Source: Prevotella amnii DSM 23384 = JCM 14753
GTDB taxonomy: Bacteria > Bacteroidota > Bacteroidia > Bacteroidales > Bacteroidaceae
Direction: 5' to 3'
NCBI RefSeq assembly: GCF_000378745.1
Contig: NZ_KB905271.1
Span: 61,971 to 109,474, forward strand
Length of the DNA stretch: 47,504 nt
The position numbers were made by a program, and so were the translations under genes. Shown here piece by piece: positions 1 through 10,733 of this stretch. The notes beneath the pieces were generated by a model. The model was not told the origin of the DNA and searched no databases. It was given only the letters and a program-made list of their open reading frames with translations. The number at the start of each line of letters is the position of its first letter. Within the stretch, counting starts at the first letter, position 1.

Positions 1-458
1 CAGTTTTATGCAAATTGCCTCGTTTCTACCTCATTACCAATTAGTTTGCATATCTTTCGATATTTCTTCATTTTCCTTGATTAGTTACTATGTAAAACAT
101 TGTCCCTTATACAGCAAAAGGTGATATTTTAATCACTAAAACATCACCTTTTAAGGTGTAAAACATCACCTTTTACTCTATAAAAGGTCATCTTTCTTAT
201 CCACCTTCTGTGTTATCAAGATATTCAAAACAAACTTTTACCCCTTACACAAACATATACATACAAACATCTCTCCTCTCTAAAAGAGAACACCATAAAG
301 CACTGACACTTTAAAAGACCTGAACATCATTTGCGAGATAACCTAAGCGATGCTTTATGGTAGATGCCAAAGTTAAGAAAAAACTTTTATATAAACAAGA
401 AAAAACTTTCTTTTTTATTATTTTTCTTCTTTTCCTTTATAGACAACAAGAAAAACAG
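1..458. other. Intergenic region upstream of the ABC-F gene
   Basis: No convincing gene is seen here. The stretch is AT-rich. It holds the repeat at 116-174 described separately, a further degenerate copy near 180-196, and the promoter of the following gene at its right end. The short minus-strand reading frame over 387-593 is low complexity and overlaps that promoter. Confidence 0.6.
116..174. repeat. AAAAGGTGATGTTTTA repeat cluster, three copies, palindromic
   Basis: A forward copy (116-131, AAAAGGTGATATTTTA) is followed by two reverse copies (TAAAACATCACCTTTT at 137-152 and 159-174). The reverse copies are spaced exactly 22 bases apart. The forward copy and first reverse copy can fold into a hairpin of about 16 base pairs. 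The same core recurs at 15147-15234 (four copies, 22-base period) and at 34764-34799 (perfect hairpin). It is therefore a dispersed, REP-like family. Function is unknown. Confidence 0.75.
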
Positions 459-467
459 TACCTTTGC
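459..467 (+). promoter_or_regulatory. Promoter -7 element (TACCTTTGC) of the ABC-F gene
   Basis: TACCTTTGC matches the Bacteroidota -7 consensus TAnnTTTG and lies 40 bases before the ATG at 508. I see no clear TTTG at -33, only a T-rich tract. Confidence 0.6.
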
Positions 468-504
468 ACACAAAGTAATTAAATAATAAGCATTTAGATA
501 ATAA

Positions 505-2127
<1,623 letters not shown>

Positions 2128-2202
2128 GAAATGAGCTTTTATATATAAAACTATTCTTTTGGCACATAATTTGCTTTACTTACAAAAAAACAATTATATA
2201 AA

Positions 2203-2808
2203 ATGAAAGCAAAAAAAAATAACAAAAACATAAACAACAATACTCAAGAGCAAGAAAAAAATGCTCAAAGTACTCTGGAAAATGAAGCTCAAGAAGATGT
2301 TAAGCAGCAGGATAATGAGCAGCAACATAGTCAAGAAGAAAGTAGTGAGCAAGAAGAAAAGGTAGACCCTACTGCTAAAGCACAGCAAGAGGCTGAACAG
2401 TGGAAAGATAAGTACATACGATTAGTAGCTGAATTTGATAACTACAAAAAACGTACTCTCAAAGAAAAAAGCGAACTTATCATAAATGGTAGCGAAAAGA
2501 CTATCAATGCCGTACTGCCTATCTTAGACGATTTTGAACGAGCATTATCTGACAATACCGAGGACCCTAACTCGATAAAAGAAGGATTTAACCTTATATA
2601 TAAGAAGTTTGTCGAAACTCTAAAGAAAATAGGTGTACAGAAAATAGATACCGATAATGCCGATTTTAACGTCGATTACCACGAAGCAATAGCTATGGTG
2701 CCAGGAATGGGAGACAAGAAAAAAGGTAAAATAATAGATTGTGTACAAACAGGATATACGCTTAACGATAAAGTTATACGCCACGCTAAAGTGGCTGTAG
2801 GGCAATAA
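2203..2808 (+). CDS. grpE: GrpE, nucleotide exchange factor of DnaK
   Basis: GrpE releases ADP from DnaK and works with DnaJ in the cytoplasmic Hsp70 cycle. The protein has 201 residues. The first ~65 are Lys, Gln and Glu rich and probably disordered. A long helix follows (EAEQWKDKYIRLVAEFDNYKKR, described here only by its D-NYKKR end). The C-terminal beta domain contains the family pattern DYHEAIAMVPG and ends near VRHAKV-like IRHAKVAVGQ. dnaJ starts 29 bases downstream on the same strand, so the two genes are almost surely cotranscribed. The ATG at 2203 has no Shine-Dalgarno site, which is usual for Bacteroidota. Confidence 0.95.
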   Translation: MKAKKNNKNINNNTQEQEKNAQSTLENEAQEDVKQQDNEQQHSQEESSEQEEKVDPTAKAQQEAEQWKDKYIRLVAEFDNYKKRTLKEKSELIINGSEKTINAVLPILDDFERALSDNTEDPNSIKEGFNLIYKKFVETLKKIGVQKIDTDNADFNVDYHEAIAMVPGMGDKKKGKIIDCVQTGYTLNDKVIRHAKVAVGQ

Positions 2809-2837
2809 AAAAAAGCTCGAAAGAGAAATAAAAGAAA

Positions 2838-3986
2838 ATGGCAAAAAGAGATTACTACGAAGTACTTGGGGTAAGCAAAGACGCCTCAGAAGATGAAATA
2901 AAAAAGGCTTATAGAAAGTTAGCTATTAAATATCACCCTGATCGTAACCCTGATGATACTCAGGCTGAAGAAAAATTTAAAGAAGCTGCCGAAGCATACG
3001 ATGTTTTACACGATCCACAAAAAAGGCAACAGTACGATCAGTTTGGGTTTAACTCACCTGGAGGATTCTCACCAGGTGGATTCTCATCAGGTGGATTCTC
3101 TGTAGACGACATCTTTTCTGCCTTTGGAGATATTTTTGGTGGGCATCAAGGCTTTAGCGGATTCTCCTCAGGTGGAGCTCAAAGGCGACAACATGGCACA
3201 GATATGCGCCTTAAGGTAAGGCTTACACTACAAGAAATAGCCACTGGCGTTAAAAAGAAGTTTAAAGTGCGCAAAGACGTAGTGTGCCAACACTGTCATG
3301 GTACAGGAGCAGAGGGAAATAGCAAGCCAATAACTTGCCCTAACTGCCATGGCTCGGGCATGGAAGTACGTACACAACAGTCTATGTTTGGCATAATACA
3401 GACACAAGGTCCTTGCCATGTTTGTGGAGGAGAAGGCACTATAATAAAAGACAAATGTAAATGTTGCAATGGAGAAGGCATCGTAAAAGGCGAAGAAGTG
3501 GTAGAAATTAACATACCAGCAGGAGTAGCTGAAGGCATGGTGCTCAACGTTGCAGGAAAAGGTAATGCCGGAAAACGAAATGGAGTAAATGGAGATATTC
3601 ATGTATATATAGAAGAAGAGGAAAACGATACCTTCCTTAGAGATGGACAAAACATCATTTACAACCTTCTCTTAGATATTCCTACAGCTACCTTAGGAGG
3701 ACAAGTAGAGATACCTACCATAGAGGGGAAAAACGTAAGGATAACCATAGAACCCGGAACACAACCCGGAAAAACTCTTCGCCTACGAGGAAAAGGGTTA
3801 CCCGCAGTGCAAGGATACGGCTCTGGAATAGGAGACCTTATCGTACACACAAGCGTATATATACCAAAAGAACTAAGCAAGTCGGAGAAAAAAGCAATGG
3901 AAGAATTTGCTAAAAGCGACAATTTTAAAGGAGATAAAGCCACAAAACACTCTATCTTCGAAAGCTTTAAAAAATTATTTAGCTAA
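2838..3986 (+). CDS. dnaJ: DnaJ (Hsp40) co-chaperone
   Basis: DnaJ delivers unfolded clients to DnaK and stimulates its ATPase. All standard parts of a type I DnaJ are visible in its 382 residues: an N-terminal J domain with HPD at 33-35; a Gly/Phe-rich stretch with short GGFS repeats at about 72-118; four CxxCxGxG zinc motifs at about 150-225 ([32 protein letters not shown]); and the C-terminal beta-sandwich client-binding region. Length is typical. It sits directly behind grpE. Eight bases after the stop codon a 9-bp CTAG minisatellite begins and runs up to the next gene. Confidence 0.97.
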   Translation: MAKRDYYEVLGVSKDASEDEIKKAYRKLAIKYHPDRNPDDTQAEEKFKEAAEAYDVLHDPQKRQQYDQFGFNSPGGFSPGGFSSGGFSVDDIFSAFGDIFGGHQGFSGFSSGGAQRRQHGTDMRLKVRLTLQEIATGVKKKFKVRKDVVCQHCHGTGAEGNSKPITCPNCHGSGMEVRTQQSMFGIIQTQGPCHVCGGEGTIIKDKCKCCNGEGIVKGEEVVEINIPAGVAEGMVLNVAGKGNAGKRNGVNGDIHVYIEEEENDTFLRDGQNIIYNLLLDIPTATLGGQVEIPTIEGKNVRITIEPGTQPGKTLRLRGKGLPAVQGYGSGIGDLIVHTSVYIPKELSKSEKKAMEEFAKSDNFKGDKATKHSIFESFKKLFS

Positions 3987-3990
3987 ATAA

Positions 3991-4143
3991 GAGCTAGTTG
4001 TACTAGTTGTACTAGTTTTACTAGTTCTACTAGTTCTACTAGTTCCACTAGTTCCACTAGTTCTACTAGTTCTACTAGTTTTACTAGTTCTACTAGTTCT
4101 GCTAGTTCTACTAGTTCCACTAGTCCCACTAGCTCCACTAGCC
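3991..4143. repeat. 9-bp CTAG minisatellite, 17 units
   Basis: CTAG occurs 17 times with an exact 9-base period from 3994 to 4141. The typical unit is CTAGTTCTA with changes at positions 6-8, and the last units drift to C-rich forms. Many units contain the palindrome ACTAGT. The array fills the whole spacer between the dnaJ stop and folC. The same unit in the opposite orientation appears at 36670-36739. An antisense frame through it only encodes a Thr-Ser-Arg repeat and is not a gene. Confidence 0.9.
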
Positions 4144-4164
4144 CTACTACCCCCACCACTTATC

Positions 4165-5475
4165 ATGAACTACCAAGAAACTATACAATATCTTTTTAAC
4201 AGCACACCTGTCTTTGAGCATGTTGGTGCACAAGCATACAAAGAAGGACTATCTAACACACACCTGTTAGATAAACACTTTAACCACCCACACACCCGCT
4301 TTAAAACCATTCACATAGCAGGAACAAACGGGAAAGGCTCATGCTCACACACTCTTGCGGCTATACTGCAGGAAGAAGGATACAAGGTAGGGCTATATAC
4401 AAGTCCGCATCTTATAGACTTTCGTGAACGCATACGCATAAACGGCAAAATGATACCAAAAGAATATGTTATAAATTTTGTTGCTAACGAACGCCATTTC
4501 TTCGAACCTCTACACCCTTCATTCTTCGAACTCACCACTGCACTTGCCTTTAAATACTTCGCCGAAGAACAAGTAGACATCGCTGTTATAGAAGTGGGAT
4601 TAGGTGGAAGGCTCGATTGCACTAATATTATCACACCTATACTATCCATTATCACAAACATATCCTTAGATCACACACAGTTTCTTGGAAACACTTTAGA
4701 AAAAATAGCATTCGAAAAAGCTGGTATCATAAAGCATAACATACCTGTTATAATAGGTGAAACAGTAAAAGAAACTAAAGACGTCTTTCTACAAACTGCT
4801 GAAAAAATGGAAGCACCCATAACTTTTGCCCAATACAAAATACTCTTCCAACCCACACCTAAACACGATGAAAAAGGAATACATTACCACGACACACCTT
4901 TCGGAGATATTATAGGAGAACTAACAGGACTATATCAACAAAAAAACACCAACACACTGCTTTATGCATGCCTAAAACTACAACAATTAGGCATTCACCT
5001 TAACAAAGAAAACATCATCAAAGGTTTTGCTAACGTTACCACTAACACCTCACTCATGGGACGATGGCAAACAATATGCCTATCTCCACTAACCATCTGC
5101 GACACCGGACACAACATAGGGGGCTGGAAATATCTTGCAGAACAGATAAAAAACACACATGCAAAAGAAAAACACATCGTCTTTGGTATGGTAGATGATA
5201 AAGACCTGCACACTGTTTTAACATTATTACCTAAAGACGCACACTACTACTGGACACAACCTTCCACACACAGAGCATTCCCAGTAGAAAAAGTAGCATC
5301 AGAAGCACTGACCTTACGACTTAAAGGCACTGCCTTTCACGATGTCTTCACAGCATATAAAGCAGCTAAAAAAGCTGCACAGAACACCGATTTTATCTTT
5401 ATAGGAGGCTCAAGCTACGTTGTTGCCGACCTCTTAAAACACCTACAACCACTCCCCCACCCTAAAAACACCTAA
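4165..5475 (+). CDS. folC: FolC, dihydrofolate/folylpolyglutamate synthase
   Basis: This Mur-ligase-fold enzyme adds glutamate to dihydropteroate (making dihydrofolate) and extends the glutamate tail of folates, using ATP. The P-loop AGTNGKGS is near residues 53-60 and is the family signature. The downstream motif EVGLGGRLDCTN (around 145-156) and the C-terminal domain pattern CDTGHNIGG (around 311) are also present. The length of 436 residues is normal. The ATG at 4165 lies just behind the CTAG minisatellite, so the array forms the 5' untranslated spacer. fhs at 32 kb uses the folate pool this enzyme helps to retain. Confidence 0.95.
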   Translation: MNYQETIQYLFNSTPVFEHVGAQAYKEGLSNTHLLDKHFNHPHTRFKTIHIAGTNGKGSCSHTLAAILQEEGYKVGLYTSPHLIDFRERIRINGKMIPKEYVINFVANERHFFEPLHPSFFELTTALAFKYFAEEQVDIAVIEVGLGGRLDCTNIITPILSIITNISLDHTQFLGNTLEKIAFEKAGIIKHNIPVIIGETVKETKDVFLQTAEKMEAPITFAQYKILFQPTPKHDEKGIHYHDTPFGDIIGELTGLYQQKNTNTLLYACLKLQQLGIHLNKENIIKGFANVTTNTSLMGRWQTICLSPLTICDTGHNIGGWKYLAEQIKNTHAKEKHIVFGMVDDKDLHTVLTLLPKDAHYYWTQPSTHRAFPVEKVASEALTLRLKGTAFHDVFTAYKAAKKAAQNTDFIFIGGSSYVVADLLKHLQPLPHPKNT

Positions 5476-5569
5476 CCAAAAACCTATATCTAAAACAAAC
5501 TCTTTTCTAAACAAGACTTTTTATATCGTAAAAAATGTATATTCTACATACCAAAAGAACATTTTTTCT

Positions 5570-5578
5570 TACCTTTGC
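5570..5578 (+). promoter_or_regulatory. Promoter -7 element (TACCTTTGC) of the small lipoprotein gene
   Basis: TACCTTTGC fits TAnnTTTG and lies 86 bases before the ATG at 5665. It decides the start of that gene: the longest reading frame begins at a TTG inside this element, which cannot be translated from this promoter. Confidence 0.6.
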
Positions 5579-5664
5579 ACCACAACTTTGAATGCTTTAT
5601 AGCACATACAAAGGCAAAAACATATTATTTTTTATTATTTTTATACATTAATATTTTAGTTTTT

Positions 5665-6099
5665 ATGAATAACAAGATTAAAAGATTTTCTGTGTTTTTA
5701 TCTCTACTTATAGTAGTTTTGTGTAGCATCACCCTGCTTACTTCGTGTGATAAAGATATCGAGAAGACGATGAATGCTAAAGTAACCCTTAGAGAAAGTG
5801 AGGATAGATTTTTTGTAAAGTTTTATCCTGATAATACAAAATCTGAATTTATAGAGATTGATATACCTAAAAGGTTAAACGCACAGAATATAGATCTTAC
5901 CCAGCAAGGCGATTGGAAAGTAATAGGTTTAGGATTCTATGGAGAAGATGGGCACGTTCCTTTCGAAAAAGGTAGCTACATATATATTAATAAAATAAGC
6001 GACAAACAGATAAAAGTAGCGTTCTCTATCAAGCAATATAATGATGGCAAACTCATAGAAAGATCACAGACTTACGAGGGACCTATCTCGTCTGACTAA
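5665..6099 (+). CDS. Small lipoprotein of unknown function
   Basis: The protein has 144 residues. A positively charged start (NNKIKRF) leads into a hydrophobic signal segment and the lipobox LLTSC, with Cys at about residue 29. It should therefore be exported and lipid-anchored by signal peptidase II. The mature part is rich in beta-strand patterns and Asp/Lys. I recognise no family. The start at ATG 5665 is chosen because the upstream frame overlaps the promoter at 5570-5578. The stop codon at 6097-6099 is also the first three bases of a 22-bp tandem repeat, followed by a strong terminator, so the gene is a single transcription unit. Confidence 0.75.
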   Translation: MNNKIKRFSVFLSLLIVVLCSITLLTSCDKDIEKTMNAKVTLRESEDRFFVKFYPDNTKSEFIEIDIPKRLNAQNIDLTQQGDWKVIGLGFYGEDGHVPFEKGSYIYINKISDKQIKVAFSIKQYNDGKLIERSQTYEGPISSD

Positions 6100-6205
6100 A
6101 ACAAAAAGCAGCAAGCAATAAAACAAAAAGCAGCAAGCAATAAAACAAAAATCAGCAAGCAATAAAACAAAAAGCAGCAAATAATAAAACAAAAAGCAAC
6201 AAGCT
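6097..6205 (+). repeat. 22-bp tandem repeat, five copies, beginning on a stop codon
   Basis: Copies start at 6097, 6119, 6141, 6163 and 6185. Each begins TAAAACAAAAAGCAGCAA. The first two are identical, the next two have one or two changes, and the fifth is partial. The first TAA is the stop codon of the lipoprotein gene. The array runs straight into the terminator hairpin at 6201. The period is 22, not a multiple of three, so it is not coding. Confidence 0.9.
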
Positions 6206-6240
6206 CTCGCCCAGAAAGAAATGGGTGAGAGCTTTTTTTT
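6201..6240 (+). terminator. Intrinsic terminator after the lipoprotein gene
   Basis: AAGCTCTCGCCC (6201-6212) pairs with GGGTGAGAGCTT (6223-6234) through one G-T wobble, with a 10-base loop, followed by a run of T. This is a textbook Rho-independent terminator. Confidence 0.9.
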
Positions 6241-6327
6241 TAGAAAAGCATCTTCGATAATGTAAGATGTAGTTAGCATTTTATAGCAAGTAGTGGTTAA
6301 TTTAATATTGTTTAATACTTAAATGGA

Positions 6328-6359
6328 TTGCAAATCTAAGAATAATTCTGTAACTTTGC
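6328..6359 (+). promoter_or_regulatory. Promoter of gap
   Basis: TTG (6328-6330) is followed after 20 bases by TAACTTTGC (6351-6359), a near-ideal Bacteroidota promoter. The leader to the ATG at 6443 is about 80 nucleotides. Confidence 0.8.
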
Positions 6360-6436
6360 ATTGTTTCAGGAAAAGAAATACTCTTTTAGAGCGTAAAAGA
6401 AGATTTATAATATTCACTTTAATAAATAAAAGTTAA

Positions 6437-7462
<1,026 letters not shown>

Positions 7463-7533
7463 AAATATATTTTATAAGCATTAAAAAAATATCCTTTTAG
7501 CTCATAAGAGCTATAAGATACTTTAGATAAGAA

Positions 7534-7568
7534 AGCCGCCACAGCAGCATAGCTGGGCGGCTCTTTTA
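7534..7568 (+). terminator. Intrinsic terminator after gap
   Basis: AGCCGCC pairs with GGCGGCT, and an inner CAGC pairs with GCTG across one bulged base. A short T run follows. The hairpin lies about 70 bases behind the gap stop codon. Confidence 0.85.
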
Positions 7569-7650
7569 TTATAATAACATAATAACAAAAACAATACGAA
7601 AATCTCTTTTTAAGCATTGCTTAAACCGTGTTTTTTTAATATCTATCTAT

Positions 7651-8574
7651 ATGATAACTATAATAGGACCTACAGCATCAGGAAAGACTGCTCTTGCCAC
7701 AACACTGGCATATACCTTAGGAAGCGAAATAATATCTGCCGACTCACGACAGGTATACCGAGGCATGACTATAGGCACTGGTAAAGACCTTAAAGAATAT
7801 ACCGTAAACGAAAAAAAAATACCATACCACCTCATAGATATATGTGATGCGGGAGAAAAATATAACCTCTTTGAATATCAAAGAGATTTCATTAAAACAT
7901 ACAACCTCATAACAAAACGACACATAGAACCTATTCTATGCGGAGGAACAGGACTATACATAGAAGCTGTACTGAAAGGCTACCAGCTCGCTGATGTACC
8001 ACAAAACCCCACTTTAAGGAAAGAACTCGAAGGAAAATCGCTCAAAGAACTTACACTAATACTTACACAGCTGAAAGAAAAAAACCTATCTAACATGCAC
8101 AATAATACCGATGTAGACTCCTGTAAACGCGCCATCAGAGCCATAGAAATAGAAACCTATAACCTTGAACACACCATAGAAAAACGCAAGCCAGCACCCA
8201 TAAAATCGCTCATCATAGGTGTAGACATTGACAGAGAAGAAAGAAGAAAGAAAATAACCCTACGACTTAAACAACGCTTACAACAAGGAATGATAGAAGA
8301 AGTAGAAGGACTTCTACATAAAGGTATCAACCCTGAAGACCTTATATACTACGGTCTGGAATACAAATACATCACAGAATATATCATAGGAAAACGAAAC
8401 TACGATGATATGTTTAAACACTTGGAAATAGCTATACACCAATTCGCTAAAAGACAAATGACTTGGTTCAGAGGAATGGAACGAAGAGGATTTGAAATAC
8501 ACTGGATAAAAGCATCATGGCAACGCAAAAAACAAATAGAAACAATACTGAAACTTAAAGAATCATCTATATAA
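7651..8574 (+). CDS. miaA: tRNA dimethylallyltransferase (MiaA)
   Basis: MiaA transfers the dimethylallyl group to N6 of adenosine 37 in tRNAs that read codons starting with U. The P-loop GPTASGKT is at residues 6-13. The conserved catalytic Asp is in DSRQVYRG (D31). The family pattern GGTGLYIEAVLKG occurs near residue 91. The length of 307 residues is normal. No clear promoter is seen in the 190 bases upstream, which hold the gap terminator. Bacteroidales often carry two miaA paralogs, and I cannot tell from one copy which this is. Confidence 0.95.
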   Translation: MITIIGPTASGKTALATTLAYTLGSEIISADSRQVYRGMTIGTGKDLKEYTVNEKKIPYHLIDICDAGEKYNLFEYQRDFIKTYNLITKRHIEPILCGGTGLYIEAVLKGYQLADVPQNPTLRKELEGKSLKELTLILTQLKEKNLSNMHNNTDVDSCKRAIRAIEIETYNLEHTIEKRKPAPIKSLIIGVDIDREERRKKITLRLKQRLQQGMIEEVEGLLHKGINPEDLIYYGLEYKYITEYIIGKRNYDDMFKHLEIAIHQFAKRQMTWFRGMERRGFEIHWIKASWQRKKQIETILKLKESSI

Positions 8575-8613
8575 ACACCATATAAAAAACGCTAACCTTA
8601 AACACAAAAAATA

Positions 8614-8653
8614 TTTCTCCGTGAGCATAAACACACGGAGAAAACTTTTTTTT
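8614..8653. terminator. Terminator hairpin between miaA and the minus-strand parA operon
   Basis: TTTCTCCGTG (8614-8623) pairs perfectly with CACGGAGAAA (8634-8643), followed by a T run on the + strand. It lies between converging genes. Confidence 0.85.
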
Positions 8654-8708
8654 CTACACTAAAAAACTAAAAACTAAAGAACTATAAACCCCCTACCCTA
8701 TACTTTTC

Positions 8709-9257
8709 TTACAACAGACTCTCACCAAAAATGGCATTCTTTATGTCCTGCTCGTGGTCGAAAACAAAACGAGCAACAATAGCACTCAACAGAGCTGTGG
8801 AAGGCATCTTTATGCTACTTGCCGACTTTAAACGGTCCAGAACACTCTTTAAATCGCTATCTATATATACTGTAGCTAACTTTGAGTCGCGCTGCTTATA
8901 ATCCTTTGCAAGGTCTAAAAACAGCTGCCAGCTATCCTCACCACTATCACGGGCTATCGTATACTCACGAGCTAACTGCTTGCCCTCTGCCTTAGGCAGC
9001 TTCTTTGCTGCAGGAGCAGTACGATCCTTAACTATCTCGCCATGCTCATTACGCACTGCTGTACGAGTAAAAGAACTCGCTACGTCGCCAGGAACCATAG
9101 CTGCCTGCCCTTCAGCACCTTGAGAAGACTCTACTTCTTGCTTTACATTACCATTATTAAACTCCGTCTTAACCGAAGACTCCTGACCACTCTGAGCCGT
9201 ATGCACTAAGCCCTGCAAACCTCCAGGAATTATTACCTTTGTCTTTTTCTTTACCAT
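8709..9257 (-). CDS. ParA-linked protein, possible ribbon-helix-helix or DUF3408-like
   Basis: The protein has 182 residues. The first ~110 are low-complexity and charged (KKKTK start, many Glu, Gln and Ala) and probably disordered. The last ~55 are compact: a short beta strand (TVYIDSDL) is followed by two helices. That is the shape of a ribbon-helix-helix DNA-binding domain and resembles DUF3408 proteins that sit beside ParA in Bacteroidales mobile elements. The gene lies 60 bases downstream of the ParA gene on the same strand. I infer it is the DNA-binding partner in a partition pair. The family assignment is by pattern only. An accessory protein from a decayed conjugative element is the main alternative. 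Confidence 0.65.
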   Translation of the reverse strand: MVKKKTKVIIPGGLQGLVHTAQSGQESSVKTEFNNGNVKQEVESSQGAEGQAAMVPGDVASSFTRTAVRNEHGEIVKDRTAPAAKKLPKAEGKQLAREYTIARDSGEDSWQLFLDLAKDYKQRDSKLATVYIDSDLKSVLDRLKSASSIKMPSTALLSAIVARFVFDHEQDIKNAIFGESLL

Positions 9258-9317
9258 AATATTCCGTCTTTATTGTTTCCTATCTCTTATAACTTTACTC
9301 TAAATAACACCACAGGC

Positions 9318-9980
9318 TTATTTCATCTTCTTTAGCATATAGTCGAAAGCCATCTTAACTGCCTCACGCTGCTGACCAAAAAGCTCAAAAGTGTTTGTGC
9401 GCTTAAGACAAGCACGACTGTTTATAGTAGGAGTTACCTTGCCAAACTGCTGAAATATCTCGTCCGTTTCTGCCCACATACGCTGCTCATCACTCGTACC
9501 TATACGGGGATCTATACGGTTAGGAACAAAGAATAACTTAGCATGCATCTCCGGATTATGCTCCCTTAAAGCATTGATAACCTGAACGAAAACACCTGTA
9601 GAATCGAGAGTCTTATCCTCGTACTCGTAAGGACAAATAATAAAATCGGCACCTACAAAAAGCGGAGCCAAACCGTCTTGAGATATGTTACCCGGAGAAT
9701 CGAACAACACAAAGCCATCTACATCGCTCGCACTCTCCACTAACTGCTGCATAAGCTCCGGAGAATCTACATCAAAATCCTGTATTGTATAAGGCTCCTC
9801 CTCACCCTCATACACCTCCATGTCTTTCTTACGCTGCATAAGAATAGTCTTCTGAAGGTCAGTATCTATTAAGCAAACGTCCTTGCCCTTGTAAGACAAA
9901 TAGTTAGCAAAAAGTATGCAAAGCGTGCTCTTACCTACACCACCCTTTTGATTAGCAAATACTACTTTTACGTTTTTCAT
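9318..9980 (-). CDS. ParA family partition ATPase
   Basis: The protein is a deviant-Walker ATPase of 220 residues. The P-loop is KGGVGKST (residues 12-19) and the Walker B region includes VLFDSPG, both typical of ParA/Soj/MinD-type proteins. There is no N-terminal DNA-binding extension, so it resembles the short ParA proteins of plasmids and mobile elements rather than chromosomal Soj fused to other domains. It is first in a two-gene minus-strand operon with a small protein that may bind DNA. No transfer, relaxase or integrase genes are visible nearby, unlike in an intact conjugative element. ParA pairs segregate DNA by acting on a repeated centromere. The repeat arrays at 12.4-16.2 kb are a candidate target. 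Confidence 0.9.
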   Translation of the reverse strand: MKNVKVVFANQKGGVGKSTLCILFANYLSYKGKDVCLIDTDLQKTILMQRKKDMEVYEGEEEPYTIQDFDVDSPELMQQLVESASDVDGFVLFDSPGNISQDGLAPLFVGADFIICPYEYEDKTLDSTGVFVQVINALREHNPEMHAKLFFVPNRIDPRIGTSDEQRMWAETDEIFQQFGKVTPTINSRACLKRTNTFELFGQQREAVKMAFDYMLKKMK

Positions 9981-10500
9981 TATTTATATATTTATATATT
10001 CATATTAAAATATTCTTATATTATAACGTTTATATATTCTTACGTTGATATATATCTTTATTATTATATTAAAATATTATTACTTTTTTATATTATTACG
10101 TTTATTTATTTTTATATTCATATTTCGCTGCAATTATGCTTACAAACCATCAGCAAGATGATTAAAACACCAAGCAGACAAGTTTTTTTATCTCTTTCGC
10201 TACAAAAGTAAGCATTGCGGAGAACCATTAAATATTATATTCAATAATCATTCCAACCGTTTTTACCTCCAATTCTGCTCTTTTAACGCACTTATTCTAA
10301 CGTTTTAATACATTTGCGCTACTTTTATAGCTCTCATTTTTCGGATATTTTCCTTTCCTCCTACCACCCGGGTGATATTCTAAAATTTTCCAGACCCTCA
10401 TAAGCCTTTTTCTTACTCACACCTGTTTCTTTCAGTATGCTATCACCCAAAATTAGCTTTAAGCAAATAGTGCGCTGCTCGTTTCTGCGCTCTGAAAAAT
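9981..10500. other. Noncoding region upstream of parA
   Basis: The first ~150 bases are almost pure A/T with TATATTTATA-like runs. They form the leader between the putative parA promoter (10202-10210) and its ATG. The remainder is mixed sequence without a supportable gene. A + strand frame at 9948-10211 encodes only Tyr/Ile/Phe repeats and is rejected. Confidence 0.6.
10202..10210 (-). promoter_or_regulatory. Candidate -7 element for parA (minus strand)
   Basis: Read on the minus strand this is TACTTTTGTA, which contains TAnnTTTG. It lies 222 bases before the parA ATG, giving a long AT-rich leader. No well-spaced -33 TTTG was found. Confidence 0.4.
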
Positions 10501-10673
10501 TCATCTCTGCGGTCTTACCCTAAAGTTCGCCCCTATTTTTGCCCCCTGCCTGCGGCGATGTGGTGGAGTGGGGTGAGTTATGCGCTGCCTATCTCTGCGC
10601 TCTTACCCTACAAATCCACTCCCTGTTTTTGCCCCGTGCGTGTAGTTGTGGGGTAGGGTAGTGGGGGTAAATA
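10500..10673. repeat. Two imperfect ~85-bp direct repeats
   Basis: Both halves contain ATCTCTGCG, then CTTACCCTA, then a C-rich stretch with TTTTTGCCCC, then a G-rich stretch (GTGGGGT...). They start near 10501 and 10591. Together with a partial TGCGCTGCTCGTTTCTGCGCTCTG upstream (described by its TCTGCGCTCT end) they resemble the composition of the larger arrays at 13-16 kb. No protein is encoded. Confidence 0.55.
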
Positions 10674-10733
10674 TCCTCTTTCCCAAACTCTAAGCCTCTG
10701 GTATGAATATTCATTACACCAAAGGCGCACCCA

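Noticed and set aside
116..174. CRISPR array at the repeat clusters (also 15147-15234)
   Set aside because: The units are 16-22 bases with no unique spacers and no cas genes.
3975..4166. 63-codon minus-strand Thr-Ser-Arg repeat frame
   Set aside because: It is only the CTAG minisatellite read on the other strand.
9948..10211. 87-codon + strand frame over the parA leader
   Set aside because: It encodes only Tyr, Ile, Phe and Leu runs from AT-rich DNA and overlaps the parA start and promoter.
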